From Pontibacter sp. SGAir0037 (lineage in GTDB: Bacteria; Bacteroidota; Bacteroidia; Cytophagales; Hymenobacteraceae): a DNA stretch of 64,000 nt. The translations under genes and the position numbers were made by a program. This document shows, one piece after another, positions 54,801 through 62,483 of the stretch (positions are counted from its first letter, which is position 1; every line of letters starts with the position of its first letter). Under the pieces are notes generated by a model. It was not told the DNA's origin. It made no database searches and saw only the letters and a list, made by a program, of their open reading frames with translations. The stretch spans positions 3,844,001 through 3,908,000 of the forward strand of contig NZ_CP028092.1 of assembly GCF_005491705.1 (NCBI RefSeq). Direction: 5' to 3'.

Positions 54801-54925
54801 GTTCAGGTTTAGGTTTGTATATTGTAAACAGGCTGATAACCAACAATGGAGGTTATATTAATATCGAAAGTACTTTAAATGAAGGGACAACCTTTTACCT
54901 TTATTTCAAGAAAAAGAAAGTTTAA
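51863..54925 (+). CDS. Sensor histidine kinase with six PAS domains
   Basis: 1020 residues, no transmembrane segment, so a cytoplasmic sensor. Six PAS/PAC units follow each other at about 15-140, 155-275, 285-395, 410-530, 540-655 and 660-785. The last two start almost identically (FRFLAESIPQMVW) and the fourth is related, so they arose by internal duplication. HisKA has SHDLKLPI with the phospho-His. The ATPase domain has NLISNAIKYR, DNGLGID and GSGLGLYIV. Signal unknown. The response regulator gene follows 24 bases later. Confidence 0.95.
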   Translation: MENTSALQDKLNFEHLFQALPGQYIILSPELEVLAVSDAYLKATHSSRAMLVGRHIMDVFPDTAAPGTRKPEESPEYSMLYALKYKKDHSSPAVRYDIHHPEGGGHIEQHYWHLTSKPILNETGEVAYIIHEARDITEQYLMEQQAKSAQESLQRMAKVAGGAVWEYDVPRNKLIWSESYKDLFGYKDSSLEVDPTTWDELVHPNDLPLIRHNIDVAVRSKAKTWMGEYRYRKADGTYADVIDHGYILYDSLKMPMRMFGTMVDVTWQKDYERELQESQKRFELVAMTTNDVIWDWNLLDDTIWWNEGFKTLFGYKEEDIEPTVISWTGRLHPDDMQRVKGSIYQVINGGDTSWECEYQFRCADGSYKIVHDSGHVIHNNEGTPVRMLGAMRDITENRKYELQLEDNLAMARQILESLPHLAWTATPDGAVNYYNQNWYDYTGLSFAELGAWGWAKSIHPDDYPATLKLWEEAIATGKDYMAENRWRSMSTGKYRWFLARSLPIRDSNGHLTMWVGTLTDIEDHKQAQLALQESKDKFRFLAESIPQMVWSANPDGHIDYTNHRWYEYSKMDEESLGFGWAPAIHPNERQLLIDTWMRCVQTGEKLEMEVRFQDTEAKTYRWFLLLAEPMYGNGGEIMKWFGTATDIHEQKLLREQLEESEKQFRFLAESIPQMVWTTRPDGYHDYFNQRWMDYTGLTMEESMGMVWSKLVHPDDRERSKTRWLHSLETGVFYEVEYRFRNGHDGTYRWFLGQAIPMRDSEGNIVKWFGTCTDIEDHKKAEEELVEKNLELERINQDLDSFVYTASHDLKLPIINMAGIFEELIQSADFKDPDAPKMVAMFNKSLEQIHGTIHDLGEVVKVQKAKSKEQELVNLEELTENVKLSIQDMLKHSNATIITNFEAAPELAFSRSSLRSIFYNLISNAIKYRSHERQPEIHLSTEVKGDFVELKVQDNGLGIDMNKHQSKLFQMFKRFHNHVNGSGLGLYIVNRLITNNGGYINIESTLNEGTTFYLYFKKKKV

Positions 54926-54949
54926 CCAGCAGTATCCACATTAAGGAAT

Positions 54950-55357
54950 ATGAAGCCGCTCACAACAATACTTTTAATAGACGACGACGAAACAACAAAT
55001 TACTTGAATCATCGTCTTCTTTCGCGCATGAACATTGCAGAGGAAATACGTGTGGTAACTAACGGTGAAGAGGCGCTGGAGTACCTGCAAAAGGCATTTG
55101 CCGGAAGCGTGGAGTATCCGATGCCCGACCTGATTTTTGTCGATATTAAGATGTCGGTGATGGATGGTTTTGAGTTTCTGGATGAGTATCAGAAATTCGA
55201 TGAAGACGATAAGAATCAGACTGTGATGATGATGCTGACCTCCTCCGCCAGCTTTTACGACCTGGAGCGGCTTAAAAAGTATCCGGAGGTGCGCAAACAT
55301 TATTCCAAGCCCCTGGCCGAAGCCGACGTACGGGAAATTCTGGCTGAAAACTTCTAG
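54950..55357 (+). CDS. Single-domain response regulator
   Basis: 135 residues, receiver domain only. The acidic pair is in LLIDDDETTNY, the phospho-Asp in LIFVDIKMSVMDG, Thr in MLTSSASF and Lys in SKPL. It resembles Rcp1-type regulators that pair with PAS kinases. No output domain, so it likely acts through protein contacts. Same operon as the PAS kinase. Confidence 0.95.
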   Translation: MKPLTTILLIDDDETTNYLNHRLLSRMNIAEEIRVVTNGEEALEYLQKAFAGSVEYPMPDLIFVDIKMSVMDGFEFLDEYQKFDEDDKNQTVMMMLTSSASFYDLERLKKYPEVRKHYSKPLAEADVREILAENF

Positions 55358-55659
55358 ACACGATACACATTATAAAGCAACAGGCGCTTCTGCACAAGAG
55401 GCGCCTGTTGCTTTATACCCCCGATGCTCCGGCTTTGCGGCAGCTATCTAACAATACCTCAGAAAACTTCGTAAACAGAATAGCTTATACCGCTAAAGTG
55501 TAAGCACAAGCAGTCTGTATGTTTTCAACTTTGCTTCTGTCTGAGGCGAGGTTAGCACCCAAAACGAAGAATGCCTAACACTGCCATTCATTCCGGTGCT
55601 CCCGAAAACATTTCACGCTTGTTAGTTAATGTTAATTACACAAGATAAACCATAAAACT
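55358..55659. other. Intergenic region with terminator
   Basis: 302 bases. The terminator at 55373-55415 is the only element I can support. The rest probably carries the promoter of the disordered-protein gene. Confidence 0.4.
55373..55415 (+). terminator. Terminator of the PAS kinase-regulator operon
   Basis: A perfect 15-bp stem TAAAGCAACAGGCGC / GCGCCTGTTGCTTTA with a 13-nt loop. The T tract is only CTTTAT. Confidence 0.7.
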
Positions 55660-56496
55660 ATGATGGAACGCGAAGAAAACCGAGGCCGGCCAGGAGCTAA
55701 GAACCAACAGATCGGCAAGGAACTATATAACCAGGACAGAAGAAACAACGAAGACAATGGGCAGGGCCAAAGCCGCTATGGCTACAGAGGCAACCCTTCT
55801 CAGAGAGATTGGGACGAAGGCAACTTCTTCCATACGGGACCAAGTAACCGTGGTGCGCAGGATCAGCGCCACCCACGCGATTACGACCGGGAGCATTACA
55901 GAGGCGGAAGCAGCAACAGCTCGTACCAGCAAGGGCAAAATGCTCACCTGAACGACCACTACGGCAGCCGCTCCGACAGCCCTTACCGGAATGAGCGATC
56001 TTACCTGAACCATGGCGACCGCGGGCATAATCAGAACCAGTACATGCATGGCAATGCGGGCGGTTCTCAGCCGGGCAACTATAACGAGCTGCCTTCTTCA
56101 CCGGATAAACTGCACCGCGAAGGCCCGGGCACCCGAAGCCGTTACAAAGAATCAGACTACCGTTATGGCAGCGGCTCCCACAATTGGTACAGAGAGAACC
56201 GTTACTCACCGGATGAAGAAAGAGAGTCGCGCGACGACAGAGGCTTTTTTGACAAAGTGCGCGACGGCTGGAACGACATTATGCACTCAGATGACCCGGA
56301 TTACCAGCCAAGAAATCGTGGCAATGAGCGCCAGGCAGAAGAGTTAAGCAGCAGAAAACGTTATGGTGGTGAGCAGTACCGCGACAGAAATTACAACAAC
56401 GGGTATGAAGGTGGTCCGCGCTGGGCAGATGAAACAGACTCAGGCGATGATGATTACTACAATAATTCTGATCGCAACCAACGTTATCGTAGATAA
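55660..56496 (+). CDS. Disordered, hydrophilic protein 1 (Gly/Asn/Arg/Tyr-rich)
   Basis: 278 residues with almost no aliphatic residues and no Cys. Dominated by Gly, Asn, Arg, Asp, Ser, Tyr and Gln. Short, irregular repeats such as YRENRYSP, RYGGEQYRDRNY and RNNEDNGQG. The only less polar spot is GFFDKVRDGWNDIMH at about 205-219. No signal peptide. Not recognised; by composition it is an intrinsically disordered hydrophilin-like protein. A second one follows after 248 bases. Coding is supported by biased, consistent composition over the whole frame. Confidence 0.75.
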   Translation: MMEREENRGRPGAKNQQIGKELYNQDRRNNEDNGQGQSRYGYRGNPSQRDWDEGNFFHTGPSNRGAQDQRHPRDYDREHYRGGSSNSSYQQGQNAHLNDHYGSRSDSPYRNERSYLNHGDRGHNQNQYMHGNAGGSQPGNYNELPSSPDKLHREGPGTRSRYKESDYRYGSGSHNWYRENRYSPDEERESRDDRGFFDKVRDGWNDIMHSDDPDYQPRNRGNERQAEELSSRKRYGGEQYRDRNYNNGYEGGPRWADETDSGDDDYYNNSDRNQRYRR

Positions 56497-56559
56497 ATCG
56501 TATACAAAACCAGATTAGGTAGATTTGGTAGTAGATTACTTTTAAGTGATTTTTTTAAT

Positions 56560-56582
56560 AAAGCCAGCATTAAGCTGGCTTT
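56560..56582 (+). terminator. Terminator of disordered-protein gene 1
   Basis: A 9-bp stem AAAGCCAGC / GCTGGCTTT with a 5-nt loop, followed by ATTTGTTTT. Confidence 0.75.
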
Positions 56583-56744
56583 ATTTGTTTTATAGCAAAA
56601 ACTTTGCTTATTTTATATTGATATAGCAAATTTCTACTTGATTGTTTTCATTTTGACATCTGTTCTGCTGAACAACTCAAGTGTACACCCGTACATTCAG
56701 AAATAGCTTAGTCCCTGGTATTCACAAAATTAAAACTTTTAGAA

Positions 56745-57260
56745 ATGCGTTACGAGGAAGAAGACCAAAGAGAACAGGATTACGACGAACACCCCGAGCA
56801 CAGAGATAGCAGAGGTGAAAGAGCACCACGAGAAGGAGAAGAGTTTAACGACTTCAGAAGCCGTTGGGATGAACCTGTACCTCTTTTCAGGAACCAGCGC
56901 CGACGCTTCTATGAAAATGACGACCAGCCTTTCCGCGAGTACATGAACCAGCGCCACCCCGAAGACCTTCGCCGGAGAGAGGAATGGCGCCCACAAAACC
57001 GCAGAGAGGATTACAGAGAACAAGAAGGCAACAGGTATGATGGCTCCGGGCAGGAACCCAACTGGCGCAGACAAGACGTAGATTTTAACGAGGAGAACCA
57101 GCATGCCAACGACCGGTGGTCTCAGGACAACTACATGCCACACCCTGAGCGCCAGCGGGAAGAGTATGAGCGCTACAGATGGGAGCTTGAACAAAGACGC
57201 AACCGTTTACGCAACAGGCAAGGCTACCGTAATGGCGAAGAACACGAAAGAAACGATTGA
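56745..57260 (+). CDS. Disordered, hydrophilic protein 2 (Arg/Glu/Asn-rich)
   Basis: 171 residues, rich in Arg, Glu, Asp, Asn and Gln, poor in aliphatic residues. The pattern EEDQREQDYDEHPEH... RRREEWRPQNRREDYREQ continues to the end. It could form a long charged helix in the C-terminal part (QREEYERYRWELEQRRNRLR). No signal peptide or known domain. Its style matches the gene before it, but it has its own upstream gap and terminator. Confidence 0.72.
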   Translation: MRYEEEDQREQDYDEHPEHRDSRGERAPREGEEFNDFRSRWDEPVPLFRNQRRRFYENDDQPFREYMNQRHPEDLRRREEWRPQNRREDYREQEGNRYDGSGQEPNWRRQDVDFNEENQHANDRWSQDNYMPHPERQREEYERYRWELEQRRNRLRNRQGYRNGEEHERND

Positions 57261-57344
57261 AGCTATAGCAGACAGGAGTTAGCAACTTAAGCTTTCTTCT
57301 TTTGTAGCCTATGCAGCCGCACCGGCTCTCAAATGTATAATACA

Positions 57345-57373
57345 GGCCCGCGCTTTAGCGCTGGCCTTCTTTT
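57345..57373 (+). terminator. Terminator of disordered-protein gene 2
   Basis: Stem GGCC-GCGC / GCGC-GGCC with a TTTA loop and one bulge on each side, followed by TTCTTTTTTT on the plus strand. It lies between two convergent genes. Confidence 0.8.
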
Positions 57374-57374
57374 T

Positions 57375-57965
57375 TTAGAACCGGTGCCTTATACCCACTC
57401 CGAAAGAGATAAGCTCCGGCAAACCCGGCACCAGGTTTACAGACAAATCATTCTGAGCTGAAACTTTATAATTATACTCAAACTCACCTCCATACCAGTA
57501 AAACTTATATTGCCAGTCGCCACGCCTTCTGAAATAGCCGTCATCCCGGTATCCCTCCAGGCGGTTCCAGTCGCGTCGGTATACAAGAGTAGGGCCTATA
57601 CCCCCATTCAACGAATGTTTCCCTTTTTTGAAAATCTGCCCGCGCCAACCGATATGCGTAAAGCCTGCCAGCGAAGCAGCGCAATCTCCATAAAGCCCTT
57701 GCTCCACCCGAATGCTCATTACATCACGCTTAAAGAACCTGTCGTAGCCCACTATAGCACCGTAATTAGCCACCAATACTCCGTTATCATCCACTCTGTT
57801 AGGAAAAATCTCAGGATAAGGGCTCTGCTTCAGATGCACACTTAAACCAAACATCTTTACCGTAAAAGCATTTTTGTAGATTAACTCCTCCTGCTGGGCC
57901 AGTACCTGCTCTGCAGCAGAACACAGGCAAAGTATAACTAATAAAACTAGCTTTTTCCTTAACAT
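57375..57965 (-). CDS. Small outer-membrane beta-barrel-like protein
   Basis: 196 residues. A signal peptide (MLRKKLVLLVILCLCSAAEQVLAQ) is followed by alternating polar/aromatic strands (KFYWYGGEFEYNYKV, GVGIRHRF). The final Phe and the strand pattern suggest an eight-stranded barrel of the Bacteroidetes outer membrane. No family is recognised. Confidence 0.75.
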   Translation of the reverse strand: MLRKKLVLLVILCLCSAAEQVLAQQEELIYKNAFTVKMFGLSVHLKQSPYPEIFPNRVDDNGVLVANYGAIVGYDRFFKRDVMSIRVEQGLYGDCAASLAGFTHIGWRGQIFKKGKHSLNGGIGPTLVYRRDWNRLEGYRDDGYFRRRGDWQYKFYWYGGEFEYNYKVSAQNDLSVNLVPGLPELISFGVGIRHRF

Positions 57966-58124
57966 ATACTCCTGCTATACTAGAACACCTTGTTTAAGTT
58001 AATATAAAGCACAGAAACAGCTCTCACGAATAGTCTGCGTTGTTCATATCAGGCCTTTCTTTAACTTTCAACTTTCCCCTCTCCTGCTGTATCTTTGCCA
58101 TCTCGTTTACCTGCATTAGTAACC

Positions 58125-58706
58125 ATGGAGCAGTTGGAAAGTTTATTGGCGAAAGTTCGTGCCTGCCGCATTTGTGAAGAAAGCCTACCCTTAGGCCCTA
58201 ACCCGGTAGTAAGAGCCGCCGCTACGGCAAAGCTGCTTATAGTAGGGCAGGCGCCCGGTACCAGGGTACATGCCAGCGGCATTCCGTGGGACGACCAGAG
58301 CGGCAAACGACTACGCCAATGGCTGGGCATTGATGCTGCTACTTTTTACGATACTTCTAAGGTTGCCATTATTCCGATGGGCTTCTGCTACCCCGGCAAA
58401 GGTAAAAGCGGCGACCTGCCTCCCCGCCCGGAATGCGCTCAACATTGGCATCAGCTGCTCTTAGCGCAACTTCCTGCAATAGAACTAACGCTTCTGGTTG
58501 GCAAATACGCACAGGATTATTTTCTGGGGCACACTGCAAAAGGCACTTTAACAGAAACCGTTGCAGCCTGGCAATCGTATCTGCCTCACTATATGCCCAT
58601 GCCCCACCCTTCGCCTCGTAACCAGTTCTGGCTTAAACGGCACCCATGGTTCGAAGCAGAGGCAGTACCAGCGCTTAGAAAAACAACAGAATACTTATTG
58701 CAGTAA
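58125..58706 (+). CDS. Uracil-DNA glycosylase superfamily protein
   Basis: 193 residues. The start ATG at 58125 (MEQLESLLAKVRAC) is chosen over a TTG at 58095. Motif A GQAPGTRVH is at about 46, and motif B MPHPSPRN at about 167 has the His-Pro-Ser turn. A CxxC pair (RACRICEE) is near the N-terminus. Enzymes of this group remove uracil from DNA; the short Cys-poor form is less studied than UdgA, and substrate range is uncertain. Confidence 0.88.
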   Translation: MEQLESLLAKVRACRICEESLPLGPNPVVRAAATAKLLIVGQAPGTRVHASGIPWDDQSGKRLRQWLGIDAATFYDTSKVAIIPMGFCYPGKGKSGDLPPRPECAQHWHQLLLAQLPAIELTLLVGKYAQDYFLGHTAKGTLTETVAAWQSYLPHYMPMPHPSPRNQFWLKRHPWFEAEAVPALRKTTEYLLQ

Positions 58707-58817
58707 ACTCACTTGTAGAATTACCGTTGCGAGTGAGTGTATAATGAATTATTTGCATCTTCAACAGATAAATTATAACGCTGATCTTAATACCTTTGAG
58801 CATTAGCTATTCACCCG

Positions 58818-59966
58818 ATGATAAACTACCCTTCCAGCAAATTACCTGATATAGGCACTACTATATTTACTGTTATGTCGGCTCTGGCTAACGAGCAGCA
58901 AGCTATTAACCTGTCGCAGGGTTTCCCGGACTTTAACTGCCCGGAAGAACTGGTAGAGCTGGTGGCGAAGTATATGCGCGAAGGCTATAACCAGTACGCG
59001 CCTATGCCCGGGGTGCTGCACCTGCGCGAGAAGATCAGCGAGAAAACAGAGAAACTATATGGCTACCGTCCAAATCCTGAAACAGAAGTAACCGTTACTT
59101 CTGGAGCAACGGAAGCTTTGTTTGCAGCTATTACAGCAATTGTAAAGCCAGGTGATGAGGTAGTGGTGCTGGAGCCCTGCTACGACTCTTATGCTCCGGC
59201 AATCCGTTTAAGCGGCGGCGTACCTATTTATGTATCACTTGCGCTGCCGGATTTCCATGTGGATTGGGAGCAGGTAAAAAAGCGTATCTCATCCCGCACC
59301 AGGCTGATTATCATGAACACGCCCCATAACCCGACAGGTGCCGTTATGACGCAGCAGGATATGCAAACTTTAGCCACTTTAACCAATGGCTCTGATATTT
59401 TTGTGATCAGTGATGAGGTGTACGAGCATATGGTGTTTGATGAAAGACAGCATACCAGTGTGCTGCAGCACCCGGCATTGCGGGAGCGAAGCATTGCCAT
59501 CTCGTCGTTTGGGAAAACCTACCATACTACCGGCTGGAAAATAGGATATGCCATAGCTCCACCTGCACTTACCAACGAGCTCCGCAAGATACACCAGTAC
59601 CTTACCTTTGCATCTCCTACTCCCCTGCAATTAGCCATTGCCGATTTTATGGAGAACGAAGAACATTACCTCCGTCTGCCAGACTTTTATCAGCAGAAGC
59701 GGGATCTGTTTATGGAGCTGGTACAGCCTTCCAGGTTCGAGTTAATCCCTTCTGCCGGCACATACTTCCAGTTGCTGAAGTACGACGCTATTTCAGATGA
59801 ATACGATGTGGATTTTGCCAAAAGACTAACCCGGGAGATTGGCGTTGCCGCTATACCTGTATCAGCTTTTTACCACGACAAAGCCGACCACAAGTATCTT
59901 CGTTTCTGTTTTGCCAAAGGAGAAGATACGCTGCGTAAAGCGGCTGAAAGGCTGGTACAGCTATAG
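58818..59966 (+). CDS. PLP aminotransferase, methionine/glutamine-transaminase type
   Basis: 382 residues, class I/II fold. NTPHNPTGAV and SDEVYEHMVF are PLP/substrate motifs; Schiff-base Lys is in SSFGKTYHTTGWKIGY; carboxylate Arg is in YLRFCFAKG. It resembles YbdL/glutamine transaminase K, which makes methionine from its keto acid using glutamine. The omega-amidase gene at 61303 supports this, as that enzyme removes the 2-oxoglutaramate product. Confidence 0.9.
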   Translation: MINYPSSKLPDIGTTIFTVMSALANEQQAINLSQGFPDFNCPEELVELVAKYMREGYNQYAPMPGVLHLREKISEKTEKLYGYRPNPETEVTVTSGATEALFAAITAIVKPGDEVVVLEPCYDSYAPAIRLSGGVPIYVSLALPDFHVDWEQVKKRISSRTRLIIMNTPHNPTGAVMTQQDMQTLATLTNGSDIFVISDEVYEHMVFDERQHTSVLQHPALRERSIAISSFGKTYHTTGWKIGYAIAPPALTNELRKIHQYLTFASPTPLQLAIADFMENEEHYLRLPDFYQQKRDLFMELVQPSRFELIPSAGTYFQLLKYDAISDEYDVDFAKRLTREIGVAAIPVSAFYHDKADHKYLRFCFAKGEDTLRKAAERLVQL

Positions 59967-59969
59967 ATT

Positions 59970-61196
59970 TTACTCTCTGCGGATAGCTTCGACCGGATCT
60001 AGTTTAGCAGCTCTCATGGCAGGATAGGTGCCAAAAACAATACCAATTATAATGGCTACAATAGTAATTACGATGAAGGTATTCCAGGTATAAGCTGCCT
60101 CGAAGGGTACATCTGCAATTGATTTGATAATGGGCACAGCCACCATAGAAAGAGCAATGCCCATTGCCAATCCCAGCATACTACCTAAAAAAGATACTGT
60201 AACTGACTCCGACAGGAACTGCAGCATAATATCAGATTTCTTGGCCCCCATAGCTTTTCTCACTCCTATTTCTACCGTACGTTCTGTAACAGAGATGAGC
60301 AGCACATTCATAACGCCAATACCTCCCACAAGTACAGATATACCTACAATCAGCCCCATTACAACCCTAAAAAGAAGAAATCCTTGTGCCGCCTGTGCTA
60401 CTCTCGCCTCATTTGTTCCTACATTAAAATCTGTGCTATCGCTTTTAAAGTGATTTGTTAGCCAAGCCTCTACCTCTGTTTTTAAAGCAGGTACATTCTC
60501 AACGCTTTTGGCTTCAATCATACAAACTGGTGGCACCGTCTTCAGCTCCTCATCCGTTAATATCGTAATCGGAAAATAAACCTCTGGCGTTTGTGTATTA
60601 TCATCAACTAAGACACCTATGATTTTTAGTTGTTTTTCCTTGAAGACTATAGTTCTTCCCAGAATATACTGAGCCGAATCTTTACCTAATACCTGCCTGG
60701 CAAAAGCAAAATTTACATACGCTACAGGATTACGTTCTGCAATATCATTCTCTGAAAAAGGTTTACCATGCCATATAGCTGCTTCATGCCAACTGCTGGC
60801 ACCTTTCCCGACAAGCAAAGCTCCTACCGCCAAACCTTGCTCTGCTATGGTAACTTCAGCATTTTGTCTATTCCCAATAAAGCCGCTTGCAGGATAAGAT
60901 AAGGAAGCGGCAAGCTGCGCAAAGTCGTTATGTGTGAAGTAAGCGTAATTTTCCTTTTTCAGCCATACATTGTTTACTCTTTTATTTGTATTGGTGGCGA
61001 TCATGATAGAATTAAGGGAAGTAGTACTCGATATCTGTTCATGCGCATATTTCTCCAACCCATCAATCAGCGACAGTACAACAACCAATGCTGCCACACC
61101 TATCACAATACCCAAAACTGACAGTAAAGTATGCAACAGGCGCGCCCTTGTATTTTGCAAGGCCATTAAAAAGGATAGCAGGATTTTCTTAAGCAT
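59970..61196 (-). CDS. ABC transporter permease, MacB/FtsX type
   Basis: 408 residues. TM1 is at about 20-44, then a large periplasmic MacB-core domain (about 45-275), then three TM helices with the FtsX motif ISVTERTVEIGVRKAMGAK. It ends PAMRAAKLDPVEAIRRE, the usual C-terminus. The ATPase and the membrane-fusion partner are not in the window. Such proteins move peptides, lipids or toxic molecules by mechanotransmission. Confidence 0.9.
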   Translation of the reverse strand: MLKKILLSFLMALQNTRARLLHTLLSVLGIVIGVAALVVVLSLIDGLEKYAHEQISSTTSLNSIMIATNTNKRVNNVWLKKENYAYFTHNDFAQLAASLSYPASGFIGNRQNAEVTIAEQGLAVGALLVGKGASSWHEAAIWHGKPFSENDIAERNPVAYVNFAFARQVLGKDSAQYILGRTIVFKEKQLKIIGVLVDDNTQTPEVYFPITILTDEELKTVPPVCMIEAKSVENVPALKTEVEAWLTNHFKSDSTDFNVGTNEARVAQAAQGFLLFRVVMGLIVGISVLVGGIGVMNVLLISVTERTVEIGVRKAMGAKKSDIMLQFLSESVTVSFLGSMLGLAMGIALSMVAVPIIKSIADVPFEAAYTWNTFIVITIVAIIIGIVFGTYPAMRAAKLDPVEAIRRE

Positions 61197-61302
61197 AGGT
61201 CATTCTCTAAAGCATAACTATATTGCTAAAAAATTTTCATCAAACCAAGGGGATGAGTAATTTAGAGATCAGGAATTAAATTTCTTACTTCTGCAACCAC
61301 CC

Positions 61303-62076
61303 ATGCAAGACTTAACTGTTACCATCGTTCAAACCACGCTACACTGGCATGATGCAGCCAGCAACCGGCAGATGTTTACCGACAAATTAGCCACGGCTGC
61401 TCCTAAAACCGATTTAATTGTACTGCCAGAGATGTTCCCGACCGGCTTTAGCATGGAGGCCGCTTCTCTTGCCGAAGAACCGGAAGGAGAAACATTGGCG
61501 TGGATGCAGAAAATGGCAAAGCAGCACCAGGCAGTTATAACGGGCAGCCTGATTGTAAAAGAAGGAGAACACTACTATAACCGCCTGCTGTGGGTAAGGC
61601 CGGACGGCAGCTATGCCAGGTACGATAAAAGGCACCTGTTTCGGATGGCTAAGGAACACCATACCTATACGGCAGGCAAAGAGAAGCTGCTGGTAGCGCT
61701 AAATGGCTGGAAAATATGCCCGCTGGTATGCTACGACCTGCGTTTCCCGGTGTGGAGCCGCAACAGGAACAACAGCTATGACCTGCTTTTATATGTGGCA
61801 AACTGGCCTAAGCCCCGCAATGTGGCCTGGCGTTCTCTTTTACAGGCGCGTGCTATAGAAAACCTGGCTTATGTGGTGGGTGTAAACCGTGTAGGCACAG
61901 ATGGAAACGGCCATCCTTACTCCGGCGATTCTGCTGTTATTCACCCCAAAGGTTACAAGCTGCTAGAAACAACCGAACAGGAAGGAATACACACTGTTAC
62001 CTTAAGCTGGCAGGAACTGAAAAGCTTTAGAGAAGCCTTTCCGGTACACCTGGATGCAGATGATTTTACGATGTAA
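61303..62076 (+). CDS. Omega-amidase / nitrilase-superfamily hydrolase (YafV type)
   Basis: 257 residues. The catalytic triad is complete: Glu in LPEMFPTGFS, Lys in YDKRHLF and Cys in PLVCYDLRFP. The RMAKEHHTYTAG segment is typical for omega-amidases. The enzyme hydrolyses 2-oxoglutaramate or 2-oxosuccinamate to the acid plus ammonia. The nearby glutamine-type aminotransferase makes that product. Confidence 0.9.
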   Translation: MQDLTVTIVQTTLHWHDAASNRQMFTDKLATAAPKTDLIVLPEMFPTGFSMEAASLAEEPEGETLAWMQKMAKQHQAVITGSLIVKEGEHYYNRLLWVRPDGSYARYDKRHLFRMAKEHHTYTAGKEKLLVALNGWKICPLVCYDLRFPVWSRNRNNSYDLLLYVANWPKPRNVAWRSLLQARAIENLAYVVGVNRVGTDGNGHPYSGDSAVIHPKGYKLLETTEQEGIHTVTLSWQELKSFREAFPVHLDADDFTM

Positions 62077-62090
62077 ATGTAAAGCTCATA

Positions 62091-62483
62091 CTACGCTGAA
62101 AAGAACTGCTGCACTGCTGCCTTCAACTCTGCGTTGCTGCGTATAGTTGTAAATTTCATATCAGGCCTTGCTTCAAAAACCCGTTGCAGCCGCAAATGCT
62201 CCCCCTGTAGTACAACCAGCCTGTTGAGGTGGGGCATAAGCAGCTCCTGCAACAATGGCACTACTCTGCCAAAAGCCGCCTGACCTTCTGCTTTCAGGCA
62301 GACGATACTGGCCGTTGCTTCGCGTAATAACCGCAGCGCATACTGCTGCATCAGTTCATCCGACTGTGCATCCAGATCGAACGGAACTACGTTGGCGTAC
62401 TGCTGCTTTACCCAATCCAGCATAGGGTCACCAAAGGTAATAGCTCCTGAGTCTGCTATATGCACAAGTATAAAAGCGCGCAT
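62091..62483 (-). CDS. Small protein of unknown function
   Basis: 130 residues from the ATG at 62483, whose first base is the last base of the upstream stop (TGATG). The sequence is mixed alpha/beta (MRAFILVHIADSG... LNRLVVLQGEH), possibly a Rossmann-like or STAS-like small domain. No signal peptide or motif is recognised. Tight coupling to the T9SS protein gene is the main clue. Confidence 0.7.
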   Translation of the reverse strand: MRAFILVHIADSGAITFGDPMLDWVKQQYANVVPFDLDAQSDELMQQYALRLLREATASIVCLKAEGQAAFGRVVPLLQELLMPHLNRLVVLQGEHLRLQRVFEARPDMKFTTIRSNAELKAAVQQFFSA

